Positions 12,473 through 24,391 of a DNA stretch of 28,139 bases are shown here, one piece after another. The stretch's first letter is position 1; the number at the start of each line of letters is the position of its first letter. The position numbers and the translations under genes were made by a program. This DNA is from Lingula anatina (lineage: Eukaryota > Brachiopoda > Lingulata > Lingulida > Lingulidae). Location of the stretch: NCBI RefSeq assembly GCF_001039355.2, contig NW_019775852.1, positions 161,765 through 189,903 on the forward strand, read 5' to 3'. The notes below the pieces were generated by a model. That model did no database searches. It saw nothing but the letters and a program-made list of their open reading frames with translations, and was not told the origin of the DNA.

Positions 12473-12478
12473 TTTATT
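12473..12478 (-). terminator. Candidate polyadenylation signal of the minus-strand unknown gene
   Basis: AATAAA on the minus strand, 41 bases after the stop codon at 12520-12522. A very short 3' UTR would result. Confidence 0.45.
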
Positions 12479-12519
12479 CATTTATGCAATTTCTTTCACA
12501 AATTTTGTAGCACCTTAAT

Positions 12520-14262
12520 TCATGCATTTTTTTTCTTTCTGAATTTCTTGGCTCCCGCCTCAAAGTCATCTTTGGTCAGTCTGTATCCCCAATGCTGTAA
12601 GGTCTGCCTCACTACTGGTGACACAGCAAAATTATCATAGCTACAACCAGTGTTAACACATTTGGATATAAGGTTCCCCTTCCATCGTCCAGTCTGACCA
12701 GCACACCTTAACCAGCGTCCAATCTGCCGGGCATCATCTGCAGTCCGCCTCCCTTGGTAAAACCTAAAATTGTTGTGCAAACACTGTTAAACACTAAACA
12801 AGTTTTGACTATTCTGACTGTCAATTATTTGCATTGATAATAGATATTGAAAATAAGAGTACATATTTACATCATTTCTTTTTGTTACTGATGGGTGTGA
12901 CACATTTATTAAATCATTTCTCCAAACATTTTATTGTAAATCACATTGTGATCATGATCACACTGACAACAAGACATTTTACCTGCAGTACCATTGGAAC
13001 CAACCATATGGATCTTGTTTATGCATCCATCCACTACTCTCCCACATCTCAAGACTTCCACCACATTTCACTTTATAGGTGTTCACTTTCTCACTGTAAG
13101 TTGGAGAAGACACCTGCAAATCATTTAGTTAAACAAAAAAAAATTAATTGTCATAGGCATTAAGTAAGCATAGGCATTTTGTGGGACAATATAAAGATGA
13201 AATAACTGAAAAGATGCTATATCTATCTGGGCACTTATTAAAGAATACTGATAATGTTGCATGATGGTAAACTTACTCAAAAAACAGCAATGGCACTGTT
13301 CTAGACACAGACAAAACTACACCTACCTGCTTTCCGATATTGAGTCCTGCAAGCCAGTCTGATGGAAGTTCTTTCCAAACTCCTGAGTAACTCTTACCTA
13401 CATTTAAATAAACTCAATTTATAGCCATGTTAACTGTGAAATGAAATGATTCTATTTACAGCTTAGGGTTATGGTAGCAATTTTTTTGGTGTTAGACAAA
13501 TAACAACCTTTCAACCAAATTTGTGAAATATAAATATTTTAAGCAAAAGTAAATAATTAACAAAACTCCTCAATAATCATCAATACTTCAGCTAGACTTT
13601 TGAAGACACTTGTTACTGTGTTATACTTTGTAGCTACATGTACCTTTGACAATTATACAATTATTGCTTTTCTGTCTTTAATCACTATACTCACCTGTTA
13701 CAGATGACTTGATAGGTCTGAAATATGTCCCTCCAAAGCTCCCAGCTTGAAGAACTTCTTTTGGTGTCATGTTTGGTTGAAATTCAGGCCAATCTTCAAA
13801 CACAAGCACATCTTTTTTGTTTCTTGTAGGCAATGGGGCTGTGAAGCTTATTTCTCCAACAGTCTAGATAAATGAAAATAAAAACTTCATTCCTGTTTCT
13901 TTAAAGTCTCACAACAGAGTGAAATACATATTATGTCATTTCAACAGCTTAATATACTTCCATTGATTTTTGTAAATGTTCTTTATTGAAATGTGACAAA
14001 ACGCAAGAAAGAGAAGGAGTTCAAGTTTATAGTAAAAGAGTACCAGTATATACTAGTATAACAAAGAGATAAATGAACTTACCTCCTGGTTGGTTTTAGG
14101 GTCTACTTCTTTTGGATAAGGTCCTTTGTTCTTAGTTATTCCTGTGCTCCTACTTGCACCCTTGCTCACACTGGTGGTATCTGAGATTTTCTGTTTCTTT
14201 GCCTTTGTCTCACTGCTTGGTGGAGCTCTGGGCTTTTCTGAGAGTTTCCTCTTTTGTGGCAT
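12520..14262 (-). CDS. Conserved protein of unknown function, 264 residues, Trp-rich core
   Basis: Five exons, 14083-14262, 13695-13863, 13327-13397, 12983-13113 and 12520-12763, join in frame with GT-AG introns to 264 residues. Residues 1-60 are basic and disordered-looking with KRK and KKQK clusters, suggesting nuclear import. The core (about 92-252) is unusually dense in Trp and Gly: NMTPKEVLQAGSFGGTYFRP, then LPSDWLAGL, KCGGSLEMWESSGW, DPYGWFQWYCRFYQGRR, DDARQIGRW and VSPVVRQTLQHWGYRLT. The C-terminus is basic (KKFRKKKNA). I see no signal peptide, membrane segment or known catalytic motif. From memory, similar uncharacterised proteins occur in fungi and green algae, but I cannot verify this and know no function. 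The start at 14262 is the last ATG before the basic region; an in-frame ATG at 14337 would add 25 hydrophobic, poorly fitting residues and is probably intronic. Confidence 0.85.
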
Positions 14263-14270
14263 ATTGCAGA

Positions 14271-14630
14271 TCTGAGTGACGAAAGGGGAACTGTATTTAA
14301 ATTCTGCAAACATTATAAAAATAGCAATGAATTTCACAAAGTAAAATCAATTTGAAATGAGTAGGTAAAAATCTGCTTAGTTTTAAAATTGAATGCAAGC
14401 ATTGGTACCCAACTAAGCGAAGCCTTTGAAATAAATATTCCTCCACAAACTTCTTCAGTGGGTCACATTTGGGTAGGTTTCATATAATTAAACTGATCTG
14501 GACTTTTACTTACATATTATTTATAAATATTATCACAGTCTACACGAGTGTATCTACTGGGCCTACTGCTACAGTTGGTACGTGTATCGTTTACAATGTT
14601 CCACAAAATTTCAAAGTAGTACAACTCACC
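14271..14630 (-). other. Possible 5' UTR intron of the unknown gene
   Basis: On the minus strand a donor AAAG/GTGAGT lies at 14630/14629 and a pyrimidine-rich acceptor ending CACTCAG at 14274-14272, nine bases before the ATG. Together they define a plausible noncoding first exon above 14630. Inferred from splice words only. Confidence 0.4.
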
Positions 14631-15211
14631 TTTGATACAAGACACCGAAATCTTCCTAGTTGCTAAGACTTGCACTACCGTTGCTCTTATTAAGGTTAGA
14701 GTGTGTACATTTGGTGCTAGCATTTATCTCATAAACTTCTTAGTTTACATAACAGCAGTGAAAATAATGGGAGGTGAAGGTCATTTGAAGTTGCTCCTAA
14801 GAATCTCCCTGGTAAAAACGATAAAAAGATATGCCGAACTAGAAAACGATGCTTTTTTAACAAAATAAGGCCAACTATACAGACGGTAGTAGTATCAGAC
14901 CAAATGCTGAGATCTATATAAGTTAAAACAACATGAACTTGTGTGTGTAAGTTGATTCAAATACTCCCGCAAATGTTTTGCACAGGCTCCCTATGGAGGC
15001 TGCCATATTTGAGCTTCGAAATGAAAATGGATAGATTTATCACTATACATATTTTGTAAATTGAATCTATACTTATTCAGAGCACAGACTTTCATAACAA
15101 GGGTATATTATTACTGTAATCTTGAATAAAATTATCCAAATATCCCAATATTTAAAAAATAACTTCACAAAGGCATCTAACCATCCTGCTTTCGCACCAC
15201 ATTGATATTGA

Positions 15212-15221
15212 TCTCGCGAGA
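15212..15221. promoter_or_regulatory. TCTCGCGAGA promoter box upstream of SEC63
   Basis: The perfect 10 bp palindrome TCTCGCGAGA ends 30 bases before the SEC63 ATG. This exact word is a known core/proximal promoter motif of vertebrate housekeeping genes (the CGCG or Kaiso/BANP-type element). Two CG dinucleotides in otherwise CG-poor DNA make chance less likely. Confidence 0.6.
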
Positions 15222-15251
15222 GCTTTCAATGCTGACGTTGTTTTTAGCAAA

Positions 15252-18200
15252 ATGGCTGGCATGAAGTTTGAGTACGACGAGAAAGGAGGAACTTTTTATT
15301 ATTTCCTCCTTTCATTCTGCGCTTTGATTGTGATACCAGCCACCTATTATTTATGGCCTAGAAAGACAAAGAAAGGTAACGTTCAGACAATAGTAATTTT
15401 GACAGATGTATAATTAGTAAAGTATTGAAGGGTAAGCAGTCAGCGTGCTTTGCTTGTCCATATGTGTACTATCTGTAAGTGTTACTGGTAGAAGTAACGC
15501 TTTACTTGTGGCCTTTAATATTTTGTGAAGTTTTAAACAGTTGTATCTTCACATATTTAGATCAACAAAAATACTCGTTAACAATCGGACTCGAAGGCAT
15601 ATCAATTCCCCTTCATTTTTGATCGTGAACGTTTTGACATTAAAATTTATTAATACAAAGTTATAACATGTTACATAGACCTTTGCACCAATGTCACAAA
15701 TCGAAACTACCAGAAAGTTCAGAAGAAGACACTGGAATGTACAGCACCAATCCTTTTGTTGCAGTAGTTTGGCATGAGGATGCTGTCAGGGATAAGGTTT
15801 TTCTGATTATTGGCAGATTTCTGACTTTTTGGGAGCTAAATATATATCAAGCAGCCCCCTTGACTCCACACTGTACTTTCTGACTTCACTATATGGAAGT
15901 GTCATCCCTGGGTTGTATATTATCATTAAAGCTTTTTTTCCACCTCTGTATTTTTGTATGGCACAAAATTAATGTGTTAGCGCTTCTCTTGACAATTTTT
16001 GTTAAGTATACCTCAAAAAGTGTAAATTGATGACCAGTTTACACATCCACCGTGATAGGGAGGGAATATGCCATTGAGTCTGATTATTAATGGAGGATCT
16101 TCTGTTATACTTTATTATGTCAAATATCATCTAAAATGTCCTACTATGTCACCAAGGATAGTATGTTATTTTTAATCACCTGAGCTTATCTTTAGTAATG
16201 AACAGTGTAACATATTCGTGTTCCTGTTATTATCTATTAGAATCTTTGAATAAATTATCACTATATGAAATGGACATCAACTGAGATAGATAATATGATG
16301 ATGGCAGTTAGTGAGGTCATACAAGACTAGTGTGAGAGTCTGCCTAAAGCAGGGGTTAAAATGTATGTACTGACAATGTCATCTTAGGGCTCATTCCCAA
16401 TGAAACTATCAATCTTCATAGATCGATCCAACTTCGCAGGGACACTTTTTTGTTTCCACTTGTATTCGTATAATCACCAGCTTTTCTGTGTTCTACTCGG
16501 TGACAAATACTGTTTAGATTAATGAGACTCCTGGACGATTTCGAATGATACCCATTTGGAAATATCTGTATTCATTCACCTTTGGAGTAAATGTATTAAG
16601 TTAATGATTTTTTTGTGAAGGATTTAATGATTTTTGACAGTTGTTTTAAATTGTACTGTTTAAATTCATCATAAAGCAGTTATGCACACTTATAATTTTC
16701 AATAATTTGCACTTTTATTTAGATGATGAAAAATCCAAAAGGCAATGTTATTGTGAGCCGTGTTTGTTAAAAAGGACCCATGTAAACAGCAAAGATTCCT
16801 ATAGCAACTTGAAAAAAAGAGCCACGTGAGTATTCAACTTTTAAGGATTGTTATGTGTAATTTTGAAAGTCAATTTTATCCTATTTGTCTAGATGTTTTA
16901 TATGGTTGGCTGAAGTTTAATATATTTTACATCAAAATCCAATCTATATATATTTACCTCAAAATCCAATCGTATCATGATGATTTATGTTCCTAGTGGC
17001 TGTAGTAATGTTTAAACCTATTACAATAAGTTTTCATCTCTTTATGTTTCAATTCTTATTTGTTTTAGCCAAGTGGTGCTGATTATTGGATGGGTGATAC
17101 TGATTTTTCTAGCATACAAAGTTTCAACTCTTGAATTGGATCATGTTGAGTATGATCCATTTGTTGAGTTAGAAATTGACAGGGTAAGTTTTGAACTTGC
17201 AAAAGATAATTCAGTATAAGAGTTTGTAACAATTTTGCATTGTGAGTCTTTCTGCATCCCTCTATCATTCACACCTTTGAGCTCATATATTCAGACTGAA
17301 TCACAAGTTCATTTCATAAACAAAGTTTTGTTTTGTATTTTAGGAAGCTAGTCAAGGTGAAATTAAAAAAGCATACCGTAAACTTAGTTTAAAGTATCAT
17401 CCTGACAAGGAAGGAGGGGACCCTCACAAATTCATGAGGATTGCAAAAGCTTATGCAGCGTAAGGGAAAATTTGCATTTTGTCCAAATTACATTTTCATG
17501 GTACTTTGCCTTTAAGAGTTTGTTTGTGTGAATTATTCATCGATATAAAAAACCTACTTATTTTGAACACTAAATCCTTTGTCCTAACCAAAAAGGCAAC
17601 TTAAGAGGATGTGGATGGAGTAATAATTTGTTTCCTTATTTGCAATTTTTTTTGAAACAGTCTAACAGATGAAGAATCCAGAAACAATTGGATGTTGCAT
17701 GGCAATCCTGATGGACCTGGAGGTAGGCACAGTTGGTTTTTAAGTGGAGTCATTGAATATCAATGAGCACTATTACATAAATTTGTAAGACTTGTTTGAA
17801 TTACAGTGCACATTATTTTCTAAAGTAAAGGACTTTAAACTCACAAAAAAGATAGTAATGACAATGAACATGTTGCAAATGTTGCATTAATTTTTTTGTA
17901 GTATTTACAAACTTTGTACATTTTATATACATTAGTATTAATCCATTCTTCTTATTACACAAGTGTACGCATGTAGAATTCAAAGATGCAATTTATAAAA
18001 GAAATTGATTCAAATTTCAGCCACTCAGTTTGGTATAGCTTTACCGAAGTGGATTGTAGAGAAAGAGAATTCCATATGGGTAAGCATTGATCACTTTGCA
18101 AATTTCAAAAAGTGGAGGAGGGTGGATTACATTGTGCGCAGATATGATAAGAATTTCTATTAAATCTAAGTAATGGCTGGATTTATTCCATTATTTTTAC

Positions 18201-21200
18201 ATTAATAGACTATTATTGTTTAGATTAATTGCAATAATTTATTGTAATTTTCAGGTTTTGGCCCTTTATGGATTGGCATTTATTATAATCCTACCTATAG
18301 TTGTGGTAAGTGGTGTATAGTGTAACATTTTCAGATGAGACAAGAAAACAAATTAACATTTTAAGAAGACTTCCTCATTTATTTTCTTAACTAAATTTAA
18401 TTACTTAAAGTGTCCGGTAAGATCTCCCACTGTCCATTTCCTTTCACTGTAGATATTTCCTCATCTTTCTACCCCTTCTATAGGGAAACTTTTGTCACCA
18501 GTACAGTCATGTGTATGTTGTGGTTTCTTCCAGGGCACATGGTGGTACAAATCTATCAAGTTCAGTGCAGACCAGATTCTGCTGGATACGACACAACTTT
18601 ACTTGTTCTTCTTCCACAAGACTCCAAACATGATCATTAGGAGTGAGTTTTTAGTTGCATTTTTATATAATAAAAAAATTTAATGATTTTTGTGTTGAAA
18701 TGCTTTGTCAGCAGAATTTTACTATTTCTAAATGTTTAAAACTTTAGAAATTTATCTTATAGGATCAGTTTTAAAATCCATGTACCTGCCTTCATTCTTA
18801 TCAGCTTACACCCTCGCCCAAGTCCAAGTTTTTTTATATGCCATTGGATTTGCCAATGTTTGTTTACAAATGAATTGCATTCCTTAATTTGAATACATTC
18901 CCAGTTCATAATTAGACTGATTGCCCCACACAATTACAGTTTGCAATAGTTCTTTGGTGATTCCTCTTAATATATATTTTATAAATGATTGTTGCTTTCC
19001 TTTTCAGGGGTAATTATGATATTAGCTGGTTCCTTTGAGTTTGAAAAAAGTCACAACAATGAGATAGTGGAAAGACCCAGTGACAATGAAGAGCTGCCTC
19101 CTGTAAGTAATGTAACAGACATCCAGGTTGTCAAGTGAATGATCATTTGTATCAGTTTTGAATTCCAAGTAATTAAATGTTGTATTTTTTATGTCATAGT
19201 GTCTTGTTGTGATTCTCTTTTATTTTTTTTTCTCTGTAGCTTATGAAGTATCTCCCTAACCTCCAAGAAAAGAACAAGGAGAAGCCACTGTGTTTCCCGT
19301 ACAGTGTCAAAGCCAGGATATTACTGCATGCACATTTTTCCAGATTGGAACTTCCACGTAACACCTTGGAATTAGGTAAGGTGATAAGAATATTGTGAAT
19401 CAACTTATCTTAAGTAAATTCCTTTGCATTTAAATGTAGTGCAATGGACTGAATTTCTGTATTTTATCATGGAAATAAATGTTGGGAGATGTTTTTGAAT
19501 TTGAATTTAATTTCACTTTTGATGCTTCATACAATAAAATACTGATGTCTGTGTTTTTTCAGATAAAAATTATATATTGAAGAAGTGCCCATATTTAGTT
19601 AATGAAATGGTGAACACAGTAGCCCAGCTGGTAGCCCTGGCTTATGCAGGGAGAGGTAAGAGATTGAACATTACCTCAATAAATAACTTATATGCCATTC
19701 ATGTTTTAAGATGTAGAAGGCCAGGTATTGGAGCTGTGGCATTCATGGTTTAAACCATCGATGGTTGACGGATGTTATTGGAGTAGCTGCTGTCACATTA
19801 GAGATTTTCATGTCTGTCAAAAAATAGTGTTGTTGAAGTGTTTTAAAGTGACACATTTAGGAATTTTAATGCATGTCAATCACTGGAGTACTTTTAAATC
19901 AATACAGGAAAGTGCTTTGTGCCAGTAATTTCAACACCGCTATATAGAACATAAAAATGTTGATAACAACCAGTGTTTGTAATGCTTGCACAAATCATAA
20001 TTGTGTGGCATTACATGATATCTTAGAAAGTGTCCACATTTGATTTTGGTAACATTTTATTTTCATTTCTAGCTCAACACCTACCCAGGCTGGAGACAGT
20101 GGAGAATGTGATGAAGGTCAGCCAGATGCTAGTCCAGGCTCTGTGGGAGACGAAGAGTCCTCTCCTGCAGCTGCCACATATTAGTGAAGATATGCTAAAA
20201 CATTTTGTCACACGTAAGGTGAGTATAAGGGCTCATGGTTACTAAATTACACCTGTCTTACACATTGTGACAGAACACTAAAAATATAATGATATTTATT
20301 TTTTGTTTTGGTGTATAGCTAAGGTTCAAGATAAAGTCAAGTTCATACTGTGATTTTGTGGTTCTGGTCCTTTGCATATTGCATATTTAATTAAGTCTAA
20401 AATAAGTGTAGGATTTGGGCTACAATTAAAATCGTAACAATAAATTCATGAACAAAAAAATCAAAACAAGATGTATTTTCATTTCAGAGAAACATTAGAT
20501 CTATAAAACAGTTTGCAAGCATGAATGAAGAAGACAGGCGCTTACTTCTGCGCACTTTGTCAGACAGTGAATACAGAGATGTTATGAACGTCTGCGCCCA
20601 AATGCCACATATTGACTTAACAATTAAATCTGAAGTTATTGATGAAGAAGACTCCTCCATCACAGCAGGGTCTATAGTAACAGCTACTGTAACTCTTGTA
20701 AGAAAGAACATAGAGGAAATGTTCAATATTGATGGGGGTGAAGAGGAAGAGGACGGGGAGGAAAAAGAAGAAGGTCAAGAAAATGATAATGAGGAAGAAG
20801 AGGATCAAGAAGATGAAGAAAACAAAGAAGCAAATGAGGTCAGTCCTGCTGAAATTTCATATTTTCTTTAATTAAGCTTTCAAAGTTATTTTGAATTTGA
20901 TTTAAGAAAAAGTTTTTTGTTGCATGTGAAAAGCATTTGCAAAGTGGTGAGTTTTGTTTTTATTGATATACTAGGTGACAGATTCACCAAAAAGGAAGAC
21001 TAAACCTTGGGAAAAGCAACAGAAAAAGAAGAAGGGTAAAGGTGGGGGTAAAAACAAGAAGAAAGCTCCTAAACAACCATACAAAAGACCAGTTGCTACC
21101 AATGGAAATGCTCCAGGACAAGGGGATCAAAACACAGGTGTATCTAGTGAAGTGAGTAGACTTTGTTCAACTTGTATGCCATGTGTACAGGCAGACCAAA

Positions 21201-22742
21201 GTCTCAAGCCAATAATTCTGGGATTTATGTTTTAAGTAGCATTTTGCTGCATTGGATGCAGTTGCTTTTTGTTCTTTCTTTCTTTCCTAATTCAATATTA
21301 TAACTTGTTTGTAAGTGTGACTATTTAATCTTTCTAAGGTGGGGTAAGAGTGAATATGCAACATGCTCTCATACGTTATTACTTGTTAACTAGGGTGTTG
21401 AAGATGTACCCAAGAAACCCAAGAAGGAGAAGAACAGCGATAGAGAGGATGGGTCAGAGAGTGAAAATGAAAGTGATAGTGATGTCAGCGGAGGAGAAAA
21501 TGAAAAAGATGAGAATGAGGACAGTCACAAAGAGGGAGGAGAGGACGATGATGAGGACCCAGAATGGATGAAGAAGTTCCAGAAACAAGCCAAGAAGGAA
21601 AACTCCCTGGAAACCAAATCAAAAATCTCGCATTCTGTTCATTGTCCATATTTCCCATTGGTAAGGAGTATGATGTAATGGTAAACATATTTTGCCACAT
21701 TGTATGTTGATGTTGCATTTTTAAAAATTTATCACATGCTGTATTTATTAGTCTTTACAGTTTTTCTTTTCACACCTTACCCCTTTACCTTTCTTGGTTT
21801 CTCTTTTCATTATGCCAAAATTACTTAAAAATAGGTTTTGTTTATTTAATTTAGATCGATAAGCATGTTCTCAAAATTTTTTAAGATGTATGGTATGTAT
21901 TTCTATTCTTTCCAGGACAAACAAGAGTACTGGTGGCTGTATGTGGCAGACAGGAAGAACCACCAGCTGATCACAGCTCCTGTCCTGGTGACAAGTCTAA
22001 GAGATACAGAAGAGGTAGATTGTGAACTCTCTCTGAACCAACCCTCTGAATTTGCACTGTTCACATTTGAAAGAAAGTAGTTTGTTATGGCCATGATTTA
22101 TGAGTATTATATAAATTTAAGAAACAAAAAGATCTGAATTTACAGGAGTTGCATGTTTAGCTGTAAAGCTGACCATTTTACCATATCCTGCAAAAGATTG
22201 CTGCCTAACTTACAGCTTTATATTTTGCAATTTACCATTTTCACTTATTCTTTATTTCCTCCTAGCTCCAAATCACCTTCAAAGCTCCGGACAAGCCTGG
22301 CATTTATCAGTTCTCAGTGAACTTGAGATCAGACTCCTACATGGACTTTGACATTACCCAGAACATTAAGGTTGATATATTTTACTTAATCATTATTTTA
22401 GGGGTTTTTTCCTATACTTTTGTATAAATGGGCAGTAAATCTGCTGTTTGATATTTGTATGAACCACAGGACCAGGTTCAACATTTAGACATAGAGACAT
22501 TTGATTTGAGTCTAAAGTTATCTTTGTGTTTATTCTTATTAGGAGTGACTGATAAATCCCATAAAGACACAAGGATTATGTTTTTTTACAATCTATTCTA
22601 GCTTGATGTAAAGGAGGCCAAGAAGATTGAGAATCATCCTCAGTGGGATATTTCTGATGAGGAAGATGAGAACAAGGATGATGAAGATGAGGATGTCACC
22701 GACTCTGAGGCTTCCTCTGAAGAGGATTCCGATGAGGAATAA
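15252..22742 (+). CDS. SEC63: SEC63, ER translocon-associated J-protein, 18 exons
   Basis: Exons: 15252-15375, 16723-16825, 17069-17183, 17344-17459, 17661-17722, 18021-18079, 18255-18305, 18534-18642, 19008-19102, 19240-19375, 19563-19655, 20073-20218, 20488-20838, 20975-21151, 21394-21660, 21916-22014, 22266-22370, 22602-22742. They join in frame to 782 residues, close to the human length of about 760. Membrane segments sit near 14-35, 77-92 and 193-211. Between the last two is the lumenal J domain, with HPD at 133-135. The cytosolic Sec63/Brl part follows ([17 protein letters not shown], exon 8). Exons 13-15 add acidic, then lysine-rich, then acidic low-complexity stretches. The last part matches the C-terminal beta domain ([12 protein letters not shown], exon 16) and an acidic tail. 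SEC63 works with Sec61/Sec62 and recruits BiP to drive post-translational import. Start: GCAAAATGGC context, directly before TM1. Confidence 0.96.
15376..16722 (+). other. SEC63 intron 1 (1347 bases)
   Basis: The longest intron of the gene. It is AT-rich and includes a 71-codon open frame at 15668-15883 that I do not recognise. No RNA gene or repeat family member is visible. Introns close to the promoter often hold regulatory sites, but none is supported here. Confidence 0.6.
20715..21582 (+). other. SEC63: SEC63 charged low-complexity insert (acidic-basic-acidic)
   Basis: The end of exon 13 encodes a Glu/Asp run (about residues 484-517). Exon 14 encodes a Lys-rich stretch with [14 protein letters not shown], and exon 15 again an acidic run ending EDPEWMKK. 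Vertebrate SEC63 also has charged sequence between the Brl halves, but here it is split into three exons of alternating charge. Confidence 0.8.
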
Positions 22743-24391
22743 ATGGCTGATCCTCAGCATTTAAAAAAAAATGAGAAATTTTATAGATTAAATTGTTGCT
22801 CAGACAAGAATTTTTTTCTCATTGGTACAAGTATGATGAGAAAGCAGGGTGATAAAAGGAAGAGTCTGAAATGTTTGTGTATGGAACCAGTAACATTTTC
22901 TTGATGAAATGGTTGAAAGTCATACATAAGAATGAAGAAGTTGATAATACTTTCATAGAACCGAAGGCAAAATTAATCTCGAAATAGAGGATCAAAGCAT
23001 GTTTTCACTTGTAGTGGTGAGCAAGTTTTGTTTGCTTCTGACCCATGTGGGCCAGCATAAAATTCTTTGTAAAACATATTTTGATTTAAAAAAGAAAAGT
23101 TGGAGATTATATTGCAAGCTTGAACATTGTTTTTCTTTACAACAAAATTTGAATTGCCACAAGCTTGCATTATTCTGTAATATATTGTAATGAAATCTTT
23201 ATGTCTCACATAGTTTTGAGACAACATTGGACAGATCATTTGTCAACAACAGATCAGTATCAGTTACTTATTGTACATATTAATGGTAACATTAATCATT
23301 CATAACATAGCAGCTGTAATTTTAATAGTTTATTCAAAGGGAACTGCGTCAAACTTTATGTAATGTTTTAAAAAGGATGGGCTGCAATGATAATTATTAA
23401 CTTAATAAACTTGTTCATCATATTCAAGCTACCTAGATATACAAAATTGATTTCATTTGAATTATGATATAATTTGTTTAAAGAATCTCCTTTTGCTTAA
23501 GTCACTTCAGACATCGAGATATCATATATTTGCCCATCCATTCCACATAGAAAATATGGATTTAAATGTTATTTACACAGGTCAGCATCGGGTTTATTTT
23601 GATATAAAAAACTGTGTTATCCTAGAAGTGGTGCACAATAATGAAGGTGCATTCTTGTAACATTTTCACATTTTAGTTGCCCATCAAGTGGCCATCACAT
23701 GGCCAAAGTATATTTTAAGAAGAAACTTGACCATTAGTTAGAAGAACCTTGATCATTAGTCGATATAATTAACAGATAAAAATGGGTCAGTGCTTGATAT
23801 TACTAGTGAAAGGTATGACATATTGTTTCTTGGTAGATGGTAATCTATTTATCCAGTGCATTGTATTCCTGTCAATGCCGAAGACAGTTCAAATGCAAAT
23901 AAATTGTATTATTTTTGGCAAAGCTACTTGATACTGGTATTTGAGTTGCTTTATTGTCTTAGGGATATTTATAGGTATATCATTCTTTAAAATCTACCCG
24001 ATTTTCATGGGGTCGCCTGTCCAAAATGGAAATTTATCAGTTTCTTTCCACCAACGGATCATGCGCAAACATAAGACATTTTTCTGTATTCTACCTTTAA
24101 ATATTTGTGATTAGAATAGACATTCTTGTTATTGATATTGTGCAGGCTACAATTCAGAACTAAAAATGACTTTTTGCAAAAAAAAAAGTAAATAAAAGCA
24201 CTGAGCTACCTTCAGATCAGGGGCAGAAATTCAGTACCTTATATCTAAACCTGCTCCTCTAACCAGATGAGACTAGGCTTTATTGCCCAAGTTTCAATAC
24301 GTCCTCAATATTCAAAATTTTGTTTTCAAAAATTTGCATGTCAATATATCAGCAAGTTTAACAATCCACTCAAGGCACAATCACAGGACAC
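22743..24391 (+). other. SEC63 3' UTR and intergenic sequence
   Basis: AT-rich sequence with poly(A) signals but no gene or RNA that I recognise. A short near-direct duplication lies at 23727-23760 (CTTGACCATTAGT then CTTGATCATTAGT). The repeat array starts at about 24392. Confidence 0.5.
23404..23409 (+). terminator. SEC63 candidate polyadenylation signal
   Basis: AATAAA about 660 bases after the SEC63 stop; another at 23898-23903 would give a 1.16 kb 3' UTR. Usage cannot be read from sequence. Confidence 0.4.

Larger units (their letters stand above)
14263..15251. promoter_or_regulatory. Head-to-head intergenic region, unknown gene / SEC63
   Basis: Start codons lie 989 bases apart on opposite strands. 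The left part probably holds the unknown gene's noncoding exon and intron. The right part holds the TCTCGCGAGA box and, at 14999-15009, a GCTGCCATATT word whose complement AATATGGCAGC resembles a YY1 site. No other gene is visible. Confidence 0.5.

Noticed and set aside
12834-13163. 109-codon plus-strand open frame
   Set aside because: It overlaps exon 4 of the minus-strand unknown gene and its introns, has no family resemblance and no splice or start context of note.
14053-14337. Upstream in-frame ATG at 14337 as start of the unknown protein
   Set aside because: The added 25 residues are hydrophobic and cross a good 3' splice acceptor (CACTCAG); the ATG at 14262 directly opens the basic N-terminus.
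15229-15264. 12-codon upstream ORF overlapping the SEC63 ATG
   Set aside because: It lies between the TCTCGCGAGA box and the ATG, probably at or upstream of the transcription start, so it may not be in the mRNA.
15668-15883. 71-codon open frame in SEC63 intron 1
   Set aside because: No recognisable domain, no supported splice sites, and within an intron of a complete gene.
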